Source: JAGOEF01 sp964511665 (GTDB lineage Bacteria; Bacteroidota; Bacteroidia; Bacteroidales; ML635J-15). From it: a stretch of 64,000 nucleotides of DNA. The stretch is taken from NCBI GenBank assembly GCA_964511665.1, contig CAZEHA010000002.1, positions 1 through 64,000 of the forward strand, written 5' to 3'. Positions 9,706-19,104 of this stretch are shown here, piece after piece (within the stretch, counting starts at the first letter, position 1; the number at the start of each line of letters is the position of its first letter). A program made the translations under genes and the position numbers. A model generated the notes under the pieces. That model had not been told where the DNA came from, ran no database searches, and was given only the letters and a program-made list of their open reading frames with translations.

Positions 9706-9798
9706 TTATTTTCTGATAACACCCCGAAGCACAAAAGCCTTTCCCCGATGCAACAGCCCCTCGTTCAAATCAACCTCATATTCGAGTACATGCTGCAT
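9494..9798. repeat. Tandem direct duplication, 150-bp unit at 155-bp period
   Basis: Positions 9494-9643 and 9649-9798 are two copies that differ at two sites by eye (T/C at 9574 versus C at the matching site, and T/C shortly after). Each copy starts with the TGCCGCAAGCGT palindrome and ends inside the methyltransferase coding sequence. The right copy supplies the real last 31 codons of the methyltransferase; the left copy (9551-9643) is a free-standing duplicate of that 3' end. The high identity points to a recent event. Confidence 0.9.
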
Positions 9799-10305
9799 TT
9801 CGGCCTCAGCAAAATCGATTTCAATTTCGTTGACCTCGTACAGCAGCGATTCATTCTTAGGGCCACCCGAAGTAAGAGGCAACTGTTTTTTTGTGAATGC
9901 TTCAATAAGCAACAGCCCATTCGGTTTCAGCAATCGGAGCAGTTCGCGGTGATAAGTGCGCCTGATACCGCTGCTGAAGTGCGCATATATAAGCGCGATA
10001 GCATCGAAACTGTTTTCGGAATAGCAGCCGGATAGTTCGGCAACATCGAGAATTTCGTAATTCAGATTCACCTTATGTTTAGCGGCCAGTTGTAGCGCTT
10101 TATCGCGGGCTATTTCGCTGATATCGAAAGCAAACACATCGAAACCCAGGCCGGCGGCAAACACTGCATTGCGCCCTTCGCCTTCGGCCGGAAACAGAAT
10201 GCGGCAAGGCGGCATGCCCAGCAATTGAGACTTCAGCCATTCGTTAGGTTCTTCTCCATACACATAGGCTTCGGCCGAATAGCGTTCATTCCATTGATCT
10301 TTCAT
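9706..10305 (-). CDS. SAM-dependent class I methyltransferase (TehB/methyltransf_11-like)
   Basis: The 199-aa product has an N-terminal WNERYSAEAYVYGEEPNEW segment typical of the TehB-like/tellurite-resistance-type small methyltransferases. A Rossmann glycine loop follows (ILFPAEGEGRNAVFAA) with an acidic residue in FAFDIS, then a motif II region (FDAIALIYAHF). The substrate is unknown. The open frame extends upstream to 10413, but the ATG at 10305 is preferred: it gives the family N-terminus and makes a 4-bp ATGA overlap with the stop of the upstream RNA methyltransferase, so translation is coupled. Its last 31 codons lie inside the right-hand copy of a tandem duplication. Confidence 0.85.
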   Translation of the reverse strand: MKDQWNERYSAEAYVYGEEPNEWLKSQLLGMPPCRILFPAEGEGRNAVFAAGLGFDVFAFDISEIARDKALQLAAKHKVNLNYEILDVAELSGCYSENSFDAIALIYAHFSSGIRRTYHRELLRLLKPNGLLLIEAFTKKQLPLTSGGPKNESLLYEVNEIEIDFAEAEMQHVLEYEVDLNEGLLHRGKAFVLRGVIRK

Positions 10306-10835
10306 GCGAGGGGCATCAGGTTCGACAAATAATACATGGCTATGCCGGCACTCACGCTCACGTTGAGCGAATGCTTGGTGCCATATTGCGGAATTTCGAG
10401 GCATAGGTCGCACAAGTCGAGCACCTGTTGCTGCACGCCCCGCACTTCGTGGCCAATCACCAGCGCATATTTCTGATTGGGCAGCGGGGTAAAATCACCG
10501 AGAATTACACTCCCTTCGGCTTGCTCAAGAGCCAATATGCAATAGTTGTTGCGCTTTAAATGTACGATGATTTCGATAGTGTTTTCGGCATATTCCCATT
10601 CAACCGACTCGGTTGCGCCCAGCGCTGTTTTGTGAATATCGCGGTGAGGTGGTGTGCCTGTAATTCCGCACAAATAGAGCTTTTCGAGCCTGAAAGCATC
10701 GGCAGTGCGAAACACAGCCCCTGTGTTGTGATGGCTGCGAATGTTGTCGAGTACCACCGCCAGCGGGCGCTTTGCCTGCGTTTTGTAGCTTTCGGTATCG
10801 AGCCTCAACATTTCTTCGATTCGTAGTTTTCGCAT
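10302..10835 (-). CDS. TrmH/SpoU-family RNA 2'-O-methyltransferase
   Basis: The 177-aa protein has the SPOUT knot motifs in order: NIRSHHNTGAVFRTADAF (motif 1, with the N and R that position RNA and catalysis), YALVIGHEVRGVQQ (motif 2) and LNVSVSAGIAMYYL (motif 3). The size is that of minimal TrmL/TrmH-like enzymes without an extra RNA-binding domain. It probably methylates a ribose 2'-OH in tRNA or rRNA; the site cannot be told. It is the first gene of a two-gene unit with the downstream SAM methyltransferase, which overlaps its stop by 4 bp. Confidence 0.9.
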   Translation of the reverse strand: MRKLRIEEMLRLDTESYKTQAKRPLAVVLDNIRSHHNTGAVFRTADAFRLEKLYLCGITGTPPHRDIHKTALGATESVEWEYAENTIEIIVHLKRNNYCILALEQAEGSVILGDFTPLPNQKYALVIGHEVRGVQQQVLDLCDLCLEIPQYGTKHSLNVSVSAGIAMYYLSNLMPLA

Positions 10836-10923
10836 AATAATTATTCTAATTATAAGCCATTTGCAATATTACTGTTTTCTATTGGTCAATTTGTTGATAC
10901 TAACTAAAAATATTTGCATTGAT

Positions 10924-10952
10924 AAAAAAGAAAACCCGCATAAGCGGGCTTT
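10924..10952 (-). terminator. Intrinsic terminator of the beta-helix gene
   Basis: CCCGC at 10935-10939 pairs with GCGGG at 10944-10948 around an ATAA loop. On the minus strand it is followed by a T-rich tract (complement of 10924-10934). It lies about 20 bp past the TAG of the T9SS beta-helix gene. Confidence 0.8.
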
Positions 10953-10971
10953 CTTGCATGATGTTTTGACT

Positions 10972-12570
10972 CTATTTCTTTACAAATTTATTAACTTGTG
11001 CCTCTTTATTACTTGTAAACATAAGGGTATAAATGCCAGGCTCCAAGCTGCTAACGTCAATCCCCTTAGATGTGTATTCTGCAATAAGAACAGAACTGCC
11101 CGTTACATTAAAAATTTCAACCGGAATGCCTGTTTTTACTCCTGCAATAAAAATTTGATTGCTACAAGGATTCGGGTAAATACAGTGTTTTGGTTCCAAT
11201 GTGGCTGGAATATACGAAAACACATTCTGGTTTTCGATGGCCCCCATATCTATTCTATTGCCAAACACGCGGGGTTGACAGTTGTAGTCGGTTTCCGGAA
11301 GACATAATCCGAGAATATCTGGAATACCTCTGTTAACACAAGGAGATGCATCCTGAAGTGAGAAATCGAAATCCTGCATCTCAAATGAATCGATTGGCAT
11401 TTCGGTAATTGCCAGTTGTTCAAAATAATTAAACCAAATATTATAATCGGGCGGAGGAAATGGATTTACAAATTCAGGAAACACATCGATTACTCCAGAA
11501 TTTTGACTAAAAAAGTCATCCTGTATCATACAATACCTAACATCAGCAATGCCATAAAAAAAGGAAATAGGCATCCATTCAAGTACATTCCAGCTGCCAA
11601 TACAATTTGAAACAATATTATTATAAAATTTCAATTGCGGGTTAGCACTAAAAACACTTTCGCCATAATTTCCACTAAATGTATTATTAACCACCTTTTG
11701 AGTGCCAATTGACATACCATTCATGTACCCATCAAGATTATTTATTACCAGATTGTTAGCCACTAAAATGTTGTAGCACGACTCATAAATTGGGTTCTGA
11801 ACATTTGCCCAGAAGATATTACTAATTATCGATGGCATGTAATTAGGACTGTAATCAGTGCTTACATAAATACCGGAACCTTGTCCAAATATTACAGCAA
11901 CACCTCCATCTATTTCGTAATTAAAAGCAACATTTTAAAAAAAACGACAACCACTAACAACTGGTTCAATGTTGGCAGCCTCAAAGCTTACTCCTCCTCC
12001 ATGATGATAGCTCCTATTTGACATAAAAAGGCTATTAAAAATGTCGTTTGAACTGTTTGAATATATTGCTCCACCCGATTGGAGACAAAGATTGTTTACA
12101 AAACTGCAATTGAAAAAAGAAACATTATTCCGATTATTAATTAGAAACATGCCCCCTTTAAGATTATCGGGTGAAACCGCTTTCCCAAAACTGAACCGAC
12201 AATACGAAAACTCTGAGGAGCTACTTGACGTTGATGGATAAAAATGAATTCCGTCCCAGCCTCCTTCTTCATACAAGGCGGTGTCAGAAAAATTCATTGG
12301 GTTCTCAACTGTGAACACTATGCTGTCAGAAATATTTCCTATAGCCATAATATTGCCGTAAACATCGATTCTGTAATATCCTTTTGAAACTATATGCGTG
12401 CCGGGAGCAATACCCAAAACACTGTTTTCCGAAATAACCACATTGCCTGTTAGCCAAACTGTATCGAAATCCCAGTACGTATTGGTTTCAATATTACCGG
12501 AAAATTCAATATTTTGAGAAATTATCCAATTGCTGTAAATGCATAATAATCCCAGGAAATATAGTCTCAT
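10972..12570 (-). pseudogene. T9SS type A beta-helix protein gene interrupted by an in-frame TAA
   Basis: A 533-codon frame runs from the ATG at 12570 to the TAG at 10972 and is broken once, by TAA at 11935-11937 (codon 212). The N-terminal piece (12570-11935) has a signal peptide and right-handed parallel beta-helix repeats (SFFNCSFVNNLCLQSGGAIY). The C-terminal piece continues the helix and ends in a type A sorting domain (IYPNPCSNQIFI ... GIYTLMF ... KFVKK). Codons on both sides of the TAA are in the same frame: 11937 and the downstream ATG at 11838 differ by 99 bp. This is therefore a nonsense change, plausibly AAA to TAA, and not a frameshift. The open reading frame beginning at 11838 would lack a signal peptide. 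The product was probably a surface or secreted polysaccharide-related or adhesive protein; function is unknown. Confidence 0.8.
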
Positions 12571-12866
12571 TGTTGTAAAAATTTAAGTTATTGTGCGAAT
12601 ATAATAGAATTGATGTTCTAAAGCAAAATCTATTAGCAACGAAGTACCTCATATTTGTAAAATAATCTGAAAATATTGCATTTTATGTGAGAAATTAGGA
12701 AAATGTTTATTAAAAAGGAAAAACAGAAAGTATAAAATAATGATGTCAAGCTTTTCTTAAAATATCGAGAATAACCAAGAGAGTCAATATGTTTTCAGAT
12801 TTTTATGCATATTTGTAACTAATTGAAAACACTGAAGGTTGTAATAAATATTTTATAAATCCTAAT

Positions 12867-15746
12867 ATGAAAAAAACACACTTATTTTTGCTGTTATTTG
12901 CCATTACTACAGTGGCTGTTGCACAAAAAATCGATTACAAACCCGTTGATGTTGAAGTATATCAACTTAAAAACGGTCTTACAGTCATTTTAAACGAAGA
13001 CCATAATGTGCCTCAGGTTTTTGGTGGCATTGTGGTGCGGGCCGGCGGGAAAGACGACCCCAAAGATGCAACAGGCATGGCACACTACATGGAGCACATG
13101 CTTTTTAAAGGCACACAGGAATTGGGCACCACCGACTACAAAGCCGAAAAAGAACATATCGACCGCATTTTTGCCCTTTACGATGAACTGGGAGCCACAA
13201 CCGACCCCGCTCAACGAGCCGAAATTCAGAAAAGAATAAATCAGGAATCGGTAAAAGCCAACGAATATGCCATTCCAAACGAACTCGACAGAATAATTAA
13301 AAGCATGGGAGGCACCGACCTGAATGCAGGTACAGGGCCCGATATCACTGTGTATTACAATGCCTTTCCGCCAAACCAAATCGAAAAATGGATCGACCTT
13401 TACAGCCACCGTTTTATGAATCCTGTGTTTCGTTCGTTTCAGGCTGAGCTTGAGGTGGTTTACGAAGAAAAAAATATGTACTCCGACATGTTTATTTTTC
13501 CGATGCTCGAAGAATTCAATAAGAACTTTTTCAAAAATCACCCTTACGGGCAGCAAACACTTATTGGCACTATCGAGGATTTGAAGAACCCTTCGCTCAC
13601 CAAAATGTTTGAATTTTTCAGAACATGGTATGTGCCCAACAATATGGCTTTGATAATTACGGGTGATTTCGATACCGAGCGTATAAAACCCATGATTGAA
13701 GAAAAATTTGGTCGTTTAAAAAACCGCTCTTTACCCGAACGCCCCAAATACGAAGAAAAAGCCTTTAACGGCCGCGAGTTTGTTCAGGTAAAAATGAGTC
13801 CGGTTAAACTGGCTCTGCTGGGTTTCAGAACACCTCCCGAAGGGCACCCCGACGAAATTAAAATCGAAATTTTCAATGCACTGCTGTCGAACCAAAACCA
13901 AACAGGCTTGCTCGACAAACTAATGCTCGACAACAAAATCATGGCAGCTCAACCCATTTATATGCCTTACAACGACTATGGCTCGTGCATAATACTGGTG
14001 GTTCCCAAAATTGTGGGTCAAAAGCTGATTGATGCCGAAAATTTGGTAATTGCAGAACTCGAAAAACTTCGTCAGGGCGAATTCGACGAACAATTGGTAG
14101 AATCGATAAAACTAGAGTTGTACCGCAATTTTCAAACAAGCATGGAGGCAAACGATTACAAGCTGTACATGTTTGCCTCGGCATTTGGCCGTAACCAGAA
14201 AATCGAAGAATTTCTAAGCTATCCGAAAGAGTTGATGGCGGTTACCAAAGACGATATTGTTGCCGTTGCCAATAAATATTTTGGTAGCAACTACCTGGCA
14301 TTTCATTCAAACATGGGTTTCCCCAAAAAAGAAAAAATTGACAAGCCCGGGTTTACGCCGGTAACCAAAAACACCGATGCTGAATCGGAATATGCACGGC
14401 ATCTCGACAAAATTGCAACTACAAAAACAGAACCCCGATTTATCAGTTTCGAAAAAGATGTTGAAATGCTTACCGTGAAACACGGCATGGAGCTGTACTG
14501 GGTGCCAAACCCTGCCAACGATATTTTCAAACTGAAAATTAAATTCAAGATTGGTCACCAAACCGAGCCCGACCTGAAATACGCAGCCGATATGATGAAC
14601 TTTGCATCGCCCGAGGGTATTGAATTCAACGAGTTTCGGAAGAAAATGGCCTCGATGGGCTGCAGTTTTAGTTTTTCCGGCGACGAATGCTATACCGTGG
14701 TTGAGCTTACCGGTATAGAATCGGGTTTTGCCAATGCAATGAAATTGCTGGCCTTGCTTATTGAGCACCCTGTATTGGAACAGTCGAAAATAGACATATT
14801 GTACGAAGGAGAAAAAACCAATCGTAAAATGGAACGCAGCGAACCCGATAATGTAGCCGATGCATTGTTTGAATATGTGCGCTTCGGGTATAAATCGAGT
14901 TATTTAAACCGCCGTAGCCTGAAAGAAATAAAATCGATGAATGCGCAACAATTGTCAACCACTTTTATAATGGCATACCAGTACGAATCGGAAATTCACT
15001 ACACCGGCACACTTCCGGCAAAAGAAGTAGCCGGTATTGTTGAAGCCACACTTTCGTTTACGGGTAAAGAAAAAACGCAAACACCGGTGGTGCGCAAACT
15101 GAACCAATATACCGAAAACACCGTGTTTTTTGTTGACAAGAAAAAAGCCACACAGAGTAAGGTTTTCTATTTTGTAAACGGTTTTGCCTTCGAGCCCAAA
15201 ATTAATGCCAGCATCGATGCCTTTAATCTGTATTTCGGTGGCGATTTTTCGGGATTGGTATTGCAAGAAATTCGCGAATACCGTTCGATGGCCTACAGTG
15301 CCGGAGCCAGATTCAGAGTTCCAATACTCAAGGGCGAAGAGGCCTCGTTTATGGGATATGTTGGCACACAAGCCGACAAAACCATTGAAGCCATGCAGGT
15401 GTTCGACAGCCTGATTCATCAGATGCCTGTGAAAAAGGAACGAATAGAAATAATTAGGCCGTATCTGCTGCAATCGTCGCTGGCCGAGCGTCCGCATTTC
15501 AGAAACCTGAGCGAACAGGTGGTGCATTGGAAACATCAGGGCTTTGAAACCGACCCTGCCAAGGTAAAACGCGAGCAATACGAAAAAATGACATTCGAGA
15601 CTATTCTCGAATTCTACAAAGAGCATTTGGCCAACAAACCGGTGGTGGTATGCATTGTGGGCAACAAAAAACGCATCGACACCAAAGCACTTGCAAAATA
15701 CGGAAAAGTGGTTTATGTAAAAGAAGATCAGTTGTTCAGCAAGTAA
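12867..15746 (+). CDS. M16 family zinc metallopeptidase (pitrilysin-like, two-domain)
   Basis: The 959-aa protein has a signal peptide (about 1-20, ending AVAQ). The first M16 domain has the inverted zinc motif HYMEH (His73, Glu76, His77), with the distal acidic cluster YEEKNMY about 115 residues later. The second half repeats the fold without an HxxEH motif, as in pitrilysin-type proteases where only the N-terminal half is catalytic. It should act in the periplasm on peptides or small misfolded proteins. It is transcribed alone; a near-match to the -7 promoter (CATATTTG, 12808-12815) lies 52 bp upstream of the ATG. The 296-bp upstream gap is AT-rich with no other feature seen. Confidence 0.93.
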   Translation: MKKTHLFLLLFAITTVAVAQKIDYKPVDVEVYQLKNGLTVILNEDHNVPQVFGGIVVRAGGKDDPKDATGMAHYMEHMLFKGTQELGTTDYKAEKEHIDRIFALYDELGATTDPAQRAEIQKRINQESVKANEYAIPNELDRIIKSMGGTDLNAGTGPDITVYYNAFPPNQIEKWIDLYSHRFMNPVFRSFQAELEVVYEEKNMYSDMFIFPMLEEFNKNFFKNHPYGQQTLIGTIEDLKNPSLTKMFEFFRTWYVPNNMALIITGDFDTERIKPMIEEKFGRLKNRSLPERPKYEEKAFNGREFVQVKMSPVKLALLGFRTPPEGHPDEIKIEIFNALLSNQNQTGLLDKLMLDNKIMAAQPIYMPYNDYGSCIILVVPKIVGQKLIDAENLVIAELEKLRQGEFDEQLVESIKLELYRNFQTSMEANDYKLYMFASAFGRNQKIEEFLSYPKELMAVTKDDIVAVANKYFGSNYLAFHSNMGFPKKEKIDKPGFTPVTKNTDAESEYARHLDKIATTKTEPRFISFEKDVEMLTVKHGMELYWVPNPANDIFKLKIKFKIGHQTEPDLKYAADMMNFASPEGIEFNEFRKKMASMGCSFSFSGDECYTVVELTGIESGFANAMKLLALLIEHPVLEQSKIDILYEGEKTNRKMERSEPDNVADALFEYVRFGYKSSYLNRRSLKEIKSMNAQQLSTTFIMAYQYESEIHYTGTLPAKEVAGIVEATLSFTGKEKTQTPVVRKLNQYTENTVFFVDKKKATQSKVFYFVNGFAFEPKINASIDAFNLYFGGDFSGLVLQEIREYRSMAYSAGARFRVPILKGEEASFMGYVGTQADKTIEAMQVFDSLIHQMPVKKERIEIIRPYLLQSSLAERPHFRNLSEQVVHWKHQGFETDPAKVKREQYEKMTFETILEFYKEHLANKPVVVCIVGNKKRIDTKALAKYGKVVYVKEDQLFSK

Positions 15747-15829
15747 AGGCAGTGTGAAAAGTACTATGTGTTGCACTAATTTGTTCTTGCAAAACACTTT
15801 TATTTTCAACAGAAACGGGGAAAAATACA

Positions 15830-16768
15830 ATGAAGGCTTTATTATATAACTTTACGAGAAAGCGTAAACTTCAATTTATAAAACTATTGTATCAGCTCAA
15901 TCCGTTCAGCTACATTTTCTGGTTCAGTGGAAACTTGAATACATTGAAAAGAAAAATGAAGCTGTATTTTTCGCTATTCCCCACCAAAAAGAAGAAATAT
16001 GAGGCAGAGCTTAGTTTCGTACTGAATCATTCGAACAGCAATCAATTACATTCATACGTTTTTCCGTATTCTTTTGTATCGGCCTATAAGCACGAAAACA
16101 TACCTGTTTTTAAAGATACAGGAAATGGTCTTTTTTATGTGATACACCAAAACAAAAAGCTATACTACAGCCGCGATTATACTACAGAATCTTCGGTACG
16201 CGAAAACTACAACTGCATTCTGATTGAACAGGATGAGAGGTCGCCTCATCGTTATACTACTGCCAACTTCGATGTAGAAGCAAACGATATAGTAGTTGAC
16301 ATTGGAGCTGCCGAAGGCAACTTCTCGCTTGAAATAGTAGAGAGAGTAGGTTCATTATATATATTTGAGACAAACCAAAACTGGGTTGAAGCATTACAAG
16401 CCACATTTGCCCCATGGCAGCATAAGGTAACAATATCGAACAAATTTGTTTCTGATATCGATAGCGATACTTGCATTTCGTTGAAAAGCTTTTTAAATGG
16501 CCATATTCAGGCAAATTTCATTAAGATGGATGTGGAAGGAAGCGAGGTAAAAATACTGCGAAATGCCAAAGACATGCTGAAAACTATGAGCAAACTTAAA
16601 CTTGCTGTATGCACATACCACAACAGCAACGATGCAAAACAAGTTGAACAGATAATGAAGCAATGCAATTACACCTATTGTTTCTCGAGTGGTTATATGC
16701 TTTTCATACACAGCAAGCTACTTCCGCCCTACTTCCGGCGTGGATTAATCAGAGCACAAAACCAATAA
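15830..16768 (+). CDS. FkbM-family methyltransferase
   Basis: The 312-aa protein has a basic N-terminal 150 residues with no recognised domain. The FkbM fold follows: SAM-binding loop VVDIGAAEGNFSLE at about 155-168, then IFETNQNW, and the family motif FIKMDVEGSEVKIL at about 230-243. FkbM enzymes O-methylate sugars or polyketides, and in Bacteroidota they often sit in glycan clusters. This one stands alone after the M16 peptidase (84-bp gap) and converges with the aldolase gene. The substrate is unknown. A GGGG run 9-12 bp before the ATG may act as ribosome binding site. Confidence 0.88.
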   Translation: MKALLYNFTRKRKLQFIKLLYQLNPFSYIFWFSGNLNTLKRKMKLYFSLFPTKKKKYEAELSFVLNHSNSNQLHSYVFPYSFVSAYKHENIPVFKDTGNGLFYVIHQNKKLYYSRDYTTESSVRENYNCILIEQDERSPHRYTTANFDVEANDIVVDIGAAEGNFSLEIVERVGSLYIFETNQNWVEALQATFAPWQHKVTISNKFVSDIDSDTCISLKSFLNGHIQANFIKMDVEGSEVKILRNAKDMLKTMSKLKLAVCTYHNSNDAKQVEQIMKQCNYTYCFSSGYMLFIHSKLLPPYFRRGLIRAQNQ

Positions 16769-16840
16769 ACCTACAACTGAAACTTAGGTTGTATATGCGC
16801 TTATCAGAAATTAGTTACAAAGCAGCATAGTGATTTGCGA

Positions 16841-17839
16841 TCAGGCTTTGCCGTTGCTGCCAAGCACATTCACAATTTTGTGCATATACAGTTTTTTCAA
16901 TTCTTCGCGGGCAGGGCCCAGATATTGACGCGGATCGAATTTCTCGGGGTTTTCGGCGAAGAATTTGCGAATGGTAGCAGTCATGGCAAGCCTTCCGTCG
17001 GAATCGATATTAATTTTGCAAACCGCCGATTTTGTGGCTCTGCGCAGTTGATCTTCGGGAATACCTATTGCATCTTTCATGTGGCCACCATTGTGGTTTA
17101 TGGTATGAACATACTCCTGAGGCACCGACGATGAGCCATGCAACACAATGGGAAAGCCGGGTATTTGTTGTTCTATTTCGCTCAGAATGTCGAAACGCAA
17201 GGGTGGCGGCACCAGCATTCCATTTTCGTCGCGGGTGCATTGGTCGGGAGTAAATTTATTGGCACCATGCGACGTTCCTATTGAAATAGCCAGCGAATCG
17301 ACACCGGTACGTTTCACAAAATCGACTACTTCTTCGGGGCGGGTATAGGTGTGATGCTCGGCTACCACATCGTCTTCGATGCCGGCCAACACCCCAAGTT
17401 CACCTTCGACACTAACATTGTGGGCATGAGCATATTCGACCACTTTTTTGGTAAGCGCAATATTGTCTTCGTAGGGCAAATGCGAGCCATCGATCATTAC
17501 CGACGAAAAACCCGAATTGATACAGCTTATGCAAAGTTCGAGACTATCGCCATGGTCGAGGTGCAGGCAAATCTGAGGTTTTTCCCAACCCAGTTCTTTG
17601 GCGTATTCCACGGCCCCCTGTGCCAGGAAGCGCAGCAGTGTTTGGTTGGCGTATTTGCGGGCACCACTCGACACCTGCAAAATTACCGGAGAACGGGCTT
17701 CGGCACACGCCGACACTATTGCCTGCATCTGCTCCAGATTGTTGAAATTGAAAGCCGGAATGGCATAGCCACCTTCGAAGGCTTTGCGAAACATCTCGCT
17801 GGTATTTACCAGACCTAATTCCTTATAACTTACAGCCAT
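16841..17839 (-). CDS. fba: Class II fructose-bisphosphate aldolase
   Basis: The 332-aa enzyme cleaves fructose 1,6-bisphosphate to dihydroxyacetone phosphate and glyceraldehyde 3-phosphate in glycolysis and does the reverse in gluconeogenesis. Class II signatures are present: ICLHLDHGDSLE (catalytic Asp95, zinc ligand His96), VEGELGVLAG, AISIGTSHG and VLHGSSSVP, the last two carrying the other zinc and phosphate-binding residues. The length is that of the longer type of the fba family. It is a single-gene unit, convergent with the FkbM gene. No promoter match was found upstream. Confidence 0.95.
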   Translation of the reverse strand: MAVSYKELGLVNTSEMFRKAFEGGYAIPAFNFNNLEQMQAIVSACAEARSPVILQVSSGARKYANQTLLRFLAQGAVEYAKELGWEKPQICLHLDHGDSLELCISCINSGFSSVMIDGSHLPYEDNIALTKKVVEYAHAHNVSVEGELGVLAGIEDDVVAEHHTYTRPEEVVDFVKRTGVDSLAISIGTSHGANKFTPDQCTRDENGMLVPPPLRFDILSEIEQQIPGFPIVLHGSSSVPQEYVHTINHNGGHMKDAIGIPEDQLRRATKSAVCKINIDSDGRLAMTATIRKFFAENPEKFDPRQYLGPAREELKKLYMHKIVNVLGSNGKA

Positions 17840-18021
17840 TGCATCATGTGTTTTTAATAAAACTAACGAAAATGAATATTGTTTACTTATTCTGTGCTAA
17901 ATTACAAAATTGCAAGAGCTAAAGCAATTAATTTTCAAAACAATTCACATATTAGTAAACATATTGTAGAGGGGAGCATTCTACCGGATATGGCCACTGT
18001 TCAAAAAAAAAAAAACCGATA

Positions 18022-18465
18022 CTAGCTTCTGTCGAGGTCGCGCTGAATGTCTTTTTTCTTAATGCTTTCGCGTTTGTCGAATTGCTTTTTGCCCCGTGCA
18101 AGCGCAATTTCGAGCTTTGCTTTGCCATTTTCATCAATAAACAGCGATACGGGAATTATTGTGAAGCCCTTTTCGTTGACCTTGCGCAGCCATTGGCGAA
18201 TTTCGCGTTTGTTGAGCAACAATTTACGGTCGCGCTTGGGTTCGTGATTGTTGCAGGTGCCCAGCACATATTCGGCAATATGTAAGCCTTTCACCCACAT
18301 TTCGCCATTGCTTATCTGACAATATGCATCGGTAAAACTGACTTTACCATCACGTATCGATTTAATCTCGGTTCCTTTCAATTGAATACCGGCAACAAGC
18401 ACTTCGTGCAACTCGTACTGAAAATAGGCCTTCTTGTTTTTATATTTAGTTTGTGAACCGGCCAT
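18022..18465 (-). CDS. smpB: SsrA-binding protein SmpB
   Basis: The 147-aa protein binds tmRNA and delivers it to stalled ribosomes for trans-translation. The core is plain to see: KKAYFQYELHEVLVAGIQL, GTEIKSIRDGKVSFTDAY, RDRKLLLNKREI and the basic C-terminal tail (ARGKKQFDKRESIKKKDI). The ATG follows the stop of the Yip1-like membrane gene by one base, so the two are co-transcribed. A run of 12 or more A (plus strand) lies just downstream of the stop, giving a T-run in the transcript but without a good hairpin. The tmRNA gene itself is not in the window. Confidence 0.97.
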   Translation of the reverse strand: MAGSQTKYKNKKAYFQYELHEVLVAGIQLKGTEIKSIRDGKVSFTDAYCQISNGEMWVKGLHIAEYVLGTCNNHEPKRDRKLLLNKREIRQWLRKVNEKGFTIIPVSLFIDENGKAKLEIALARGKKQFDKRESIKKKDIQRDLDRS

Positions 18466-18466
18466 A

Positions 18467-19027
18467 TCAGAACAATCTTAAAACAGCAACATTCAACACA
18501 TAAAACAAAATTAAATGCAGACCGATAATGATGAGCAACGAAACAAGAAGAAAACCAGTAAAATTCTCTCTTGGAATATTAAACATTTGCCTGGCTCCAA
18601 ATGAATAGAGAAACAATGAATATACAGGTACTATTGCAAGGAACAACAAACTCGGGAAAAGAAAGATGGCCGACATGGCCAAATAATACAAGGTTAGCGA
18701 ATAGAAAACCAAATTTCCGGCAAGGAACATCTCCGATTTACCACCATAGTTGGGCACAATATAATTAACTACATACACCGCCAAATAGAAAGCCAGGATA
18801 TGAACTACAAAGAACAATACCGAATCGGCCAGAATAAAAAGCAAGGGAGAGGTGCTAACCATAGAAAGCGATTGACCTATGAACTGACAAACACACATTG
18901 CTAAAATAATAAGGCTAACGCGACTGAGCAACAGGTTTTTGAAGCTACCGGTTTTCTTTTTAATAGCCCTCCATGCTTTAGGCGGATTAATAAGAAGTAG
19001 TTTAATATGTAACCAAAAATCGCTCAT
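18467..19027 (-). CDS. Yip1-domain-like integral membrane protein
   Basis: The 186-aa protein starts with a short amphipathic cytoplasmic segment (LLINPPKAWRAI), a common opening of bacterial Yip1-domain proteins. Five predicted transmembrane helices follow, with the last ending close to the C-terminus. No enzymatic motif is visible. It is the first gene of a two-gene unit with smpB, one base apart, but no functional link is known to me. A -7-like match (CAAAAGTA on the plus strand, TACTTTTG on the minus, 19055-19062) lies 28 bp upstream of its start. Confidence 0.7.
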   Translation of the reverse strand: MSDFWLHIKLLLINPPKAWRAIKKKTGSFKNLLLSRVSLIILAMCVCQFIGQSLSMVSTSPLLFILADSVLFFVVHILAFYLAVYVVNYIVPNYGGKSEMFLAGNLVFYSLTLYYLAMSAIFLFPSLLFLAIVPVYSLFLYSFGARQMFNIPRENFTGFLLVSLLIIIGLHLILFYVLNVAVLRLF

Positions 19028-19054
19028 TATAAAGTGTTACTGTTTATGCAAATG

Positions 19055-19062
19055 CAAAAGTA
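19055..19062 (-). promoter_or_regulatory. Candidate -7 element for the Yip1-like/smpB unit
   Basis: On the minus strand this reads TACTTTTG, an exact match to TAnnTTTG, 28 bp before the start codon of the first gene. No well-spaced -33 TTTG was found. Confidence 0.4.
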
Positions 19063-19104
19063 ATCGAATTTTCATAAATTTACAGTCAAAATATCAACAT
19101 TAGC

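Noticed and set aside
10306..10413. Upstream extension of the methyltransferase to 10413
   Set aside because: It would overlap the RNA methyltransferase by over 100 bp, and the extra residues do not resemble the family. The ATGA overlap start at 10305 is far more natural.
11838..11937. Frameshift explanation for the split beta-helix gene
   Set aside because: The two pieces are in the same frame (99 bp from 11937 to the downstream ATG at 11838), so an indel is excluded; a stop codon within the frame is the simplest reading.
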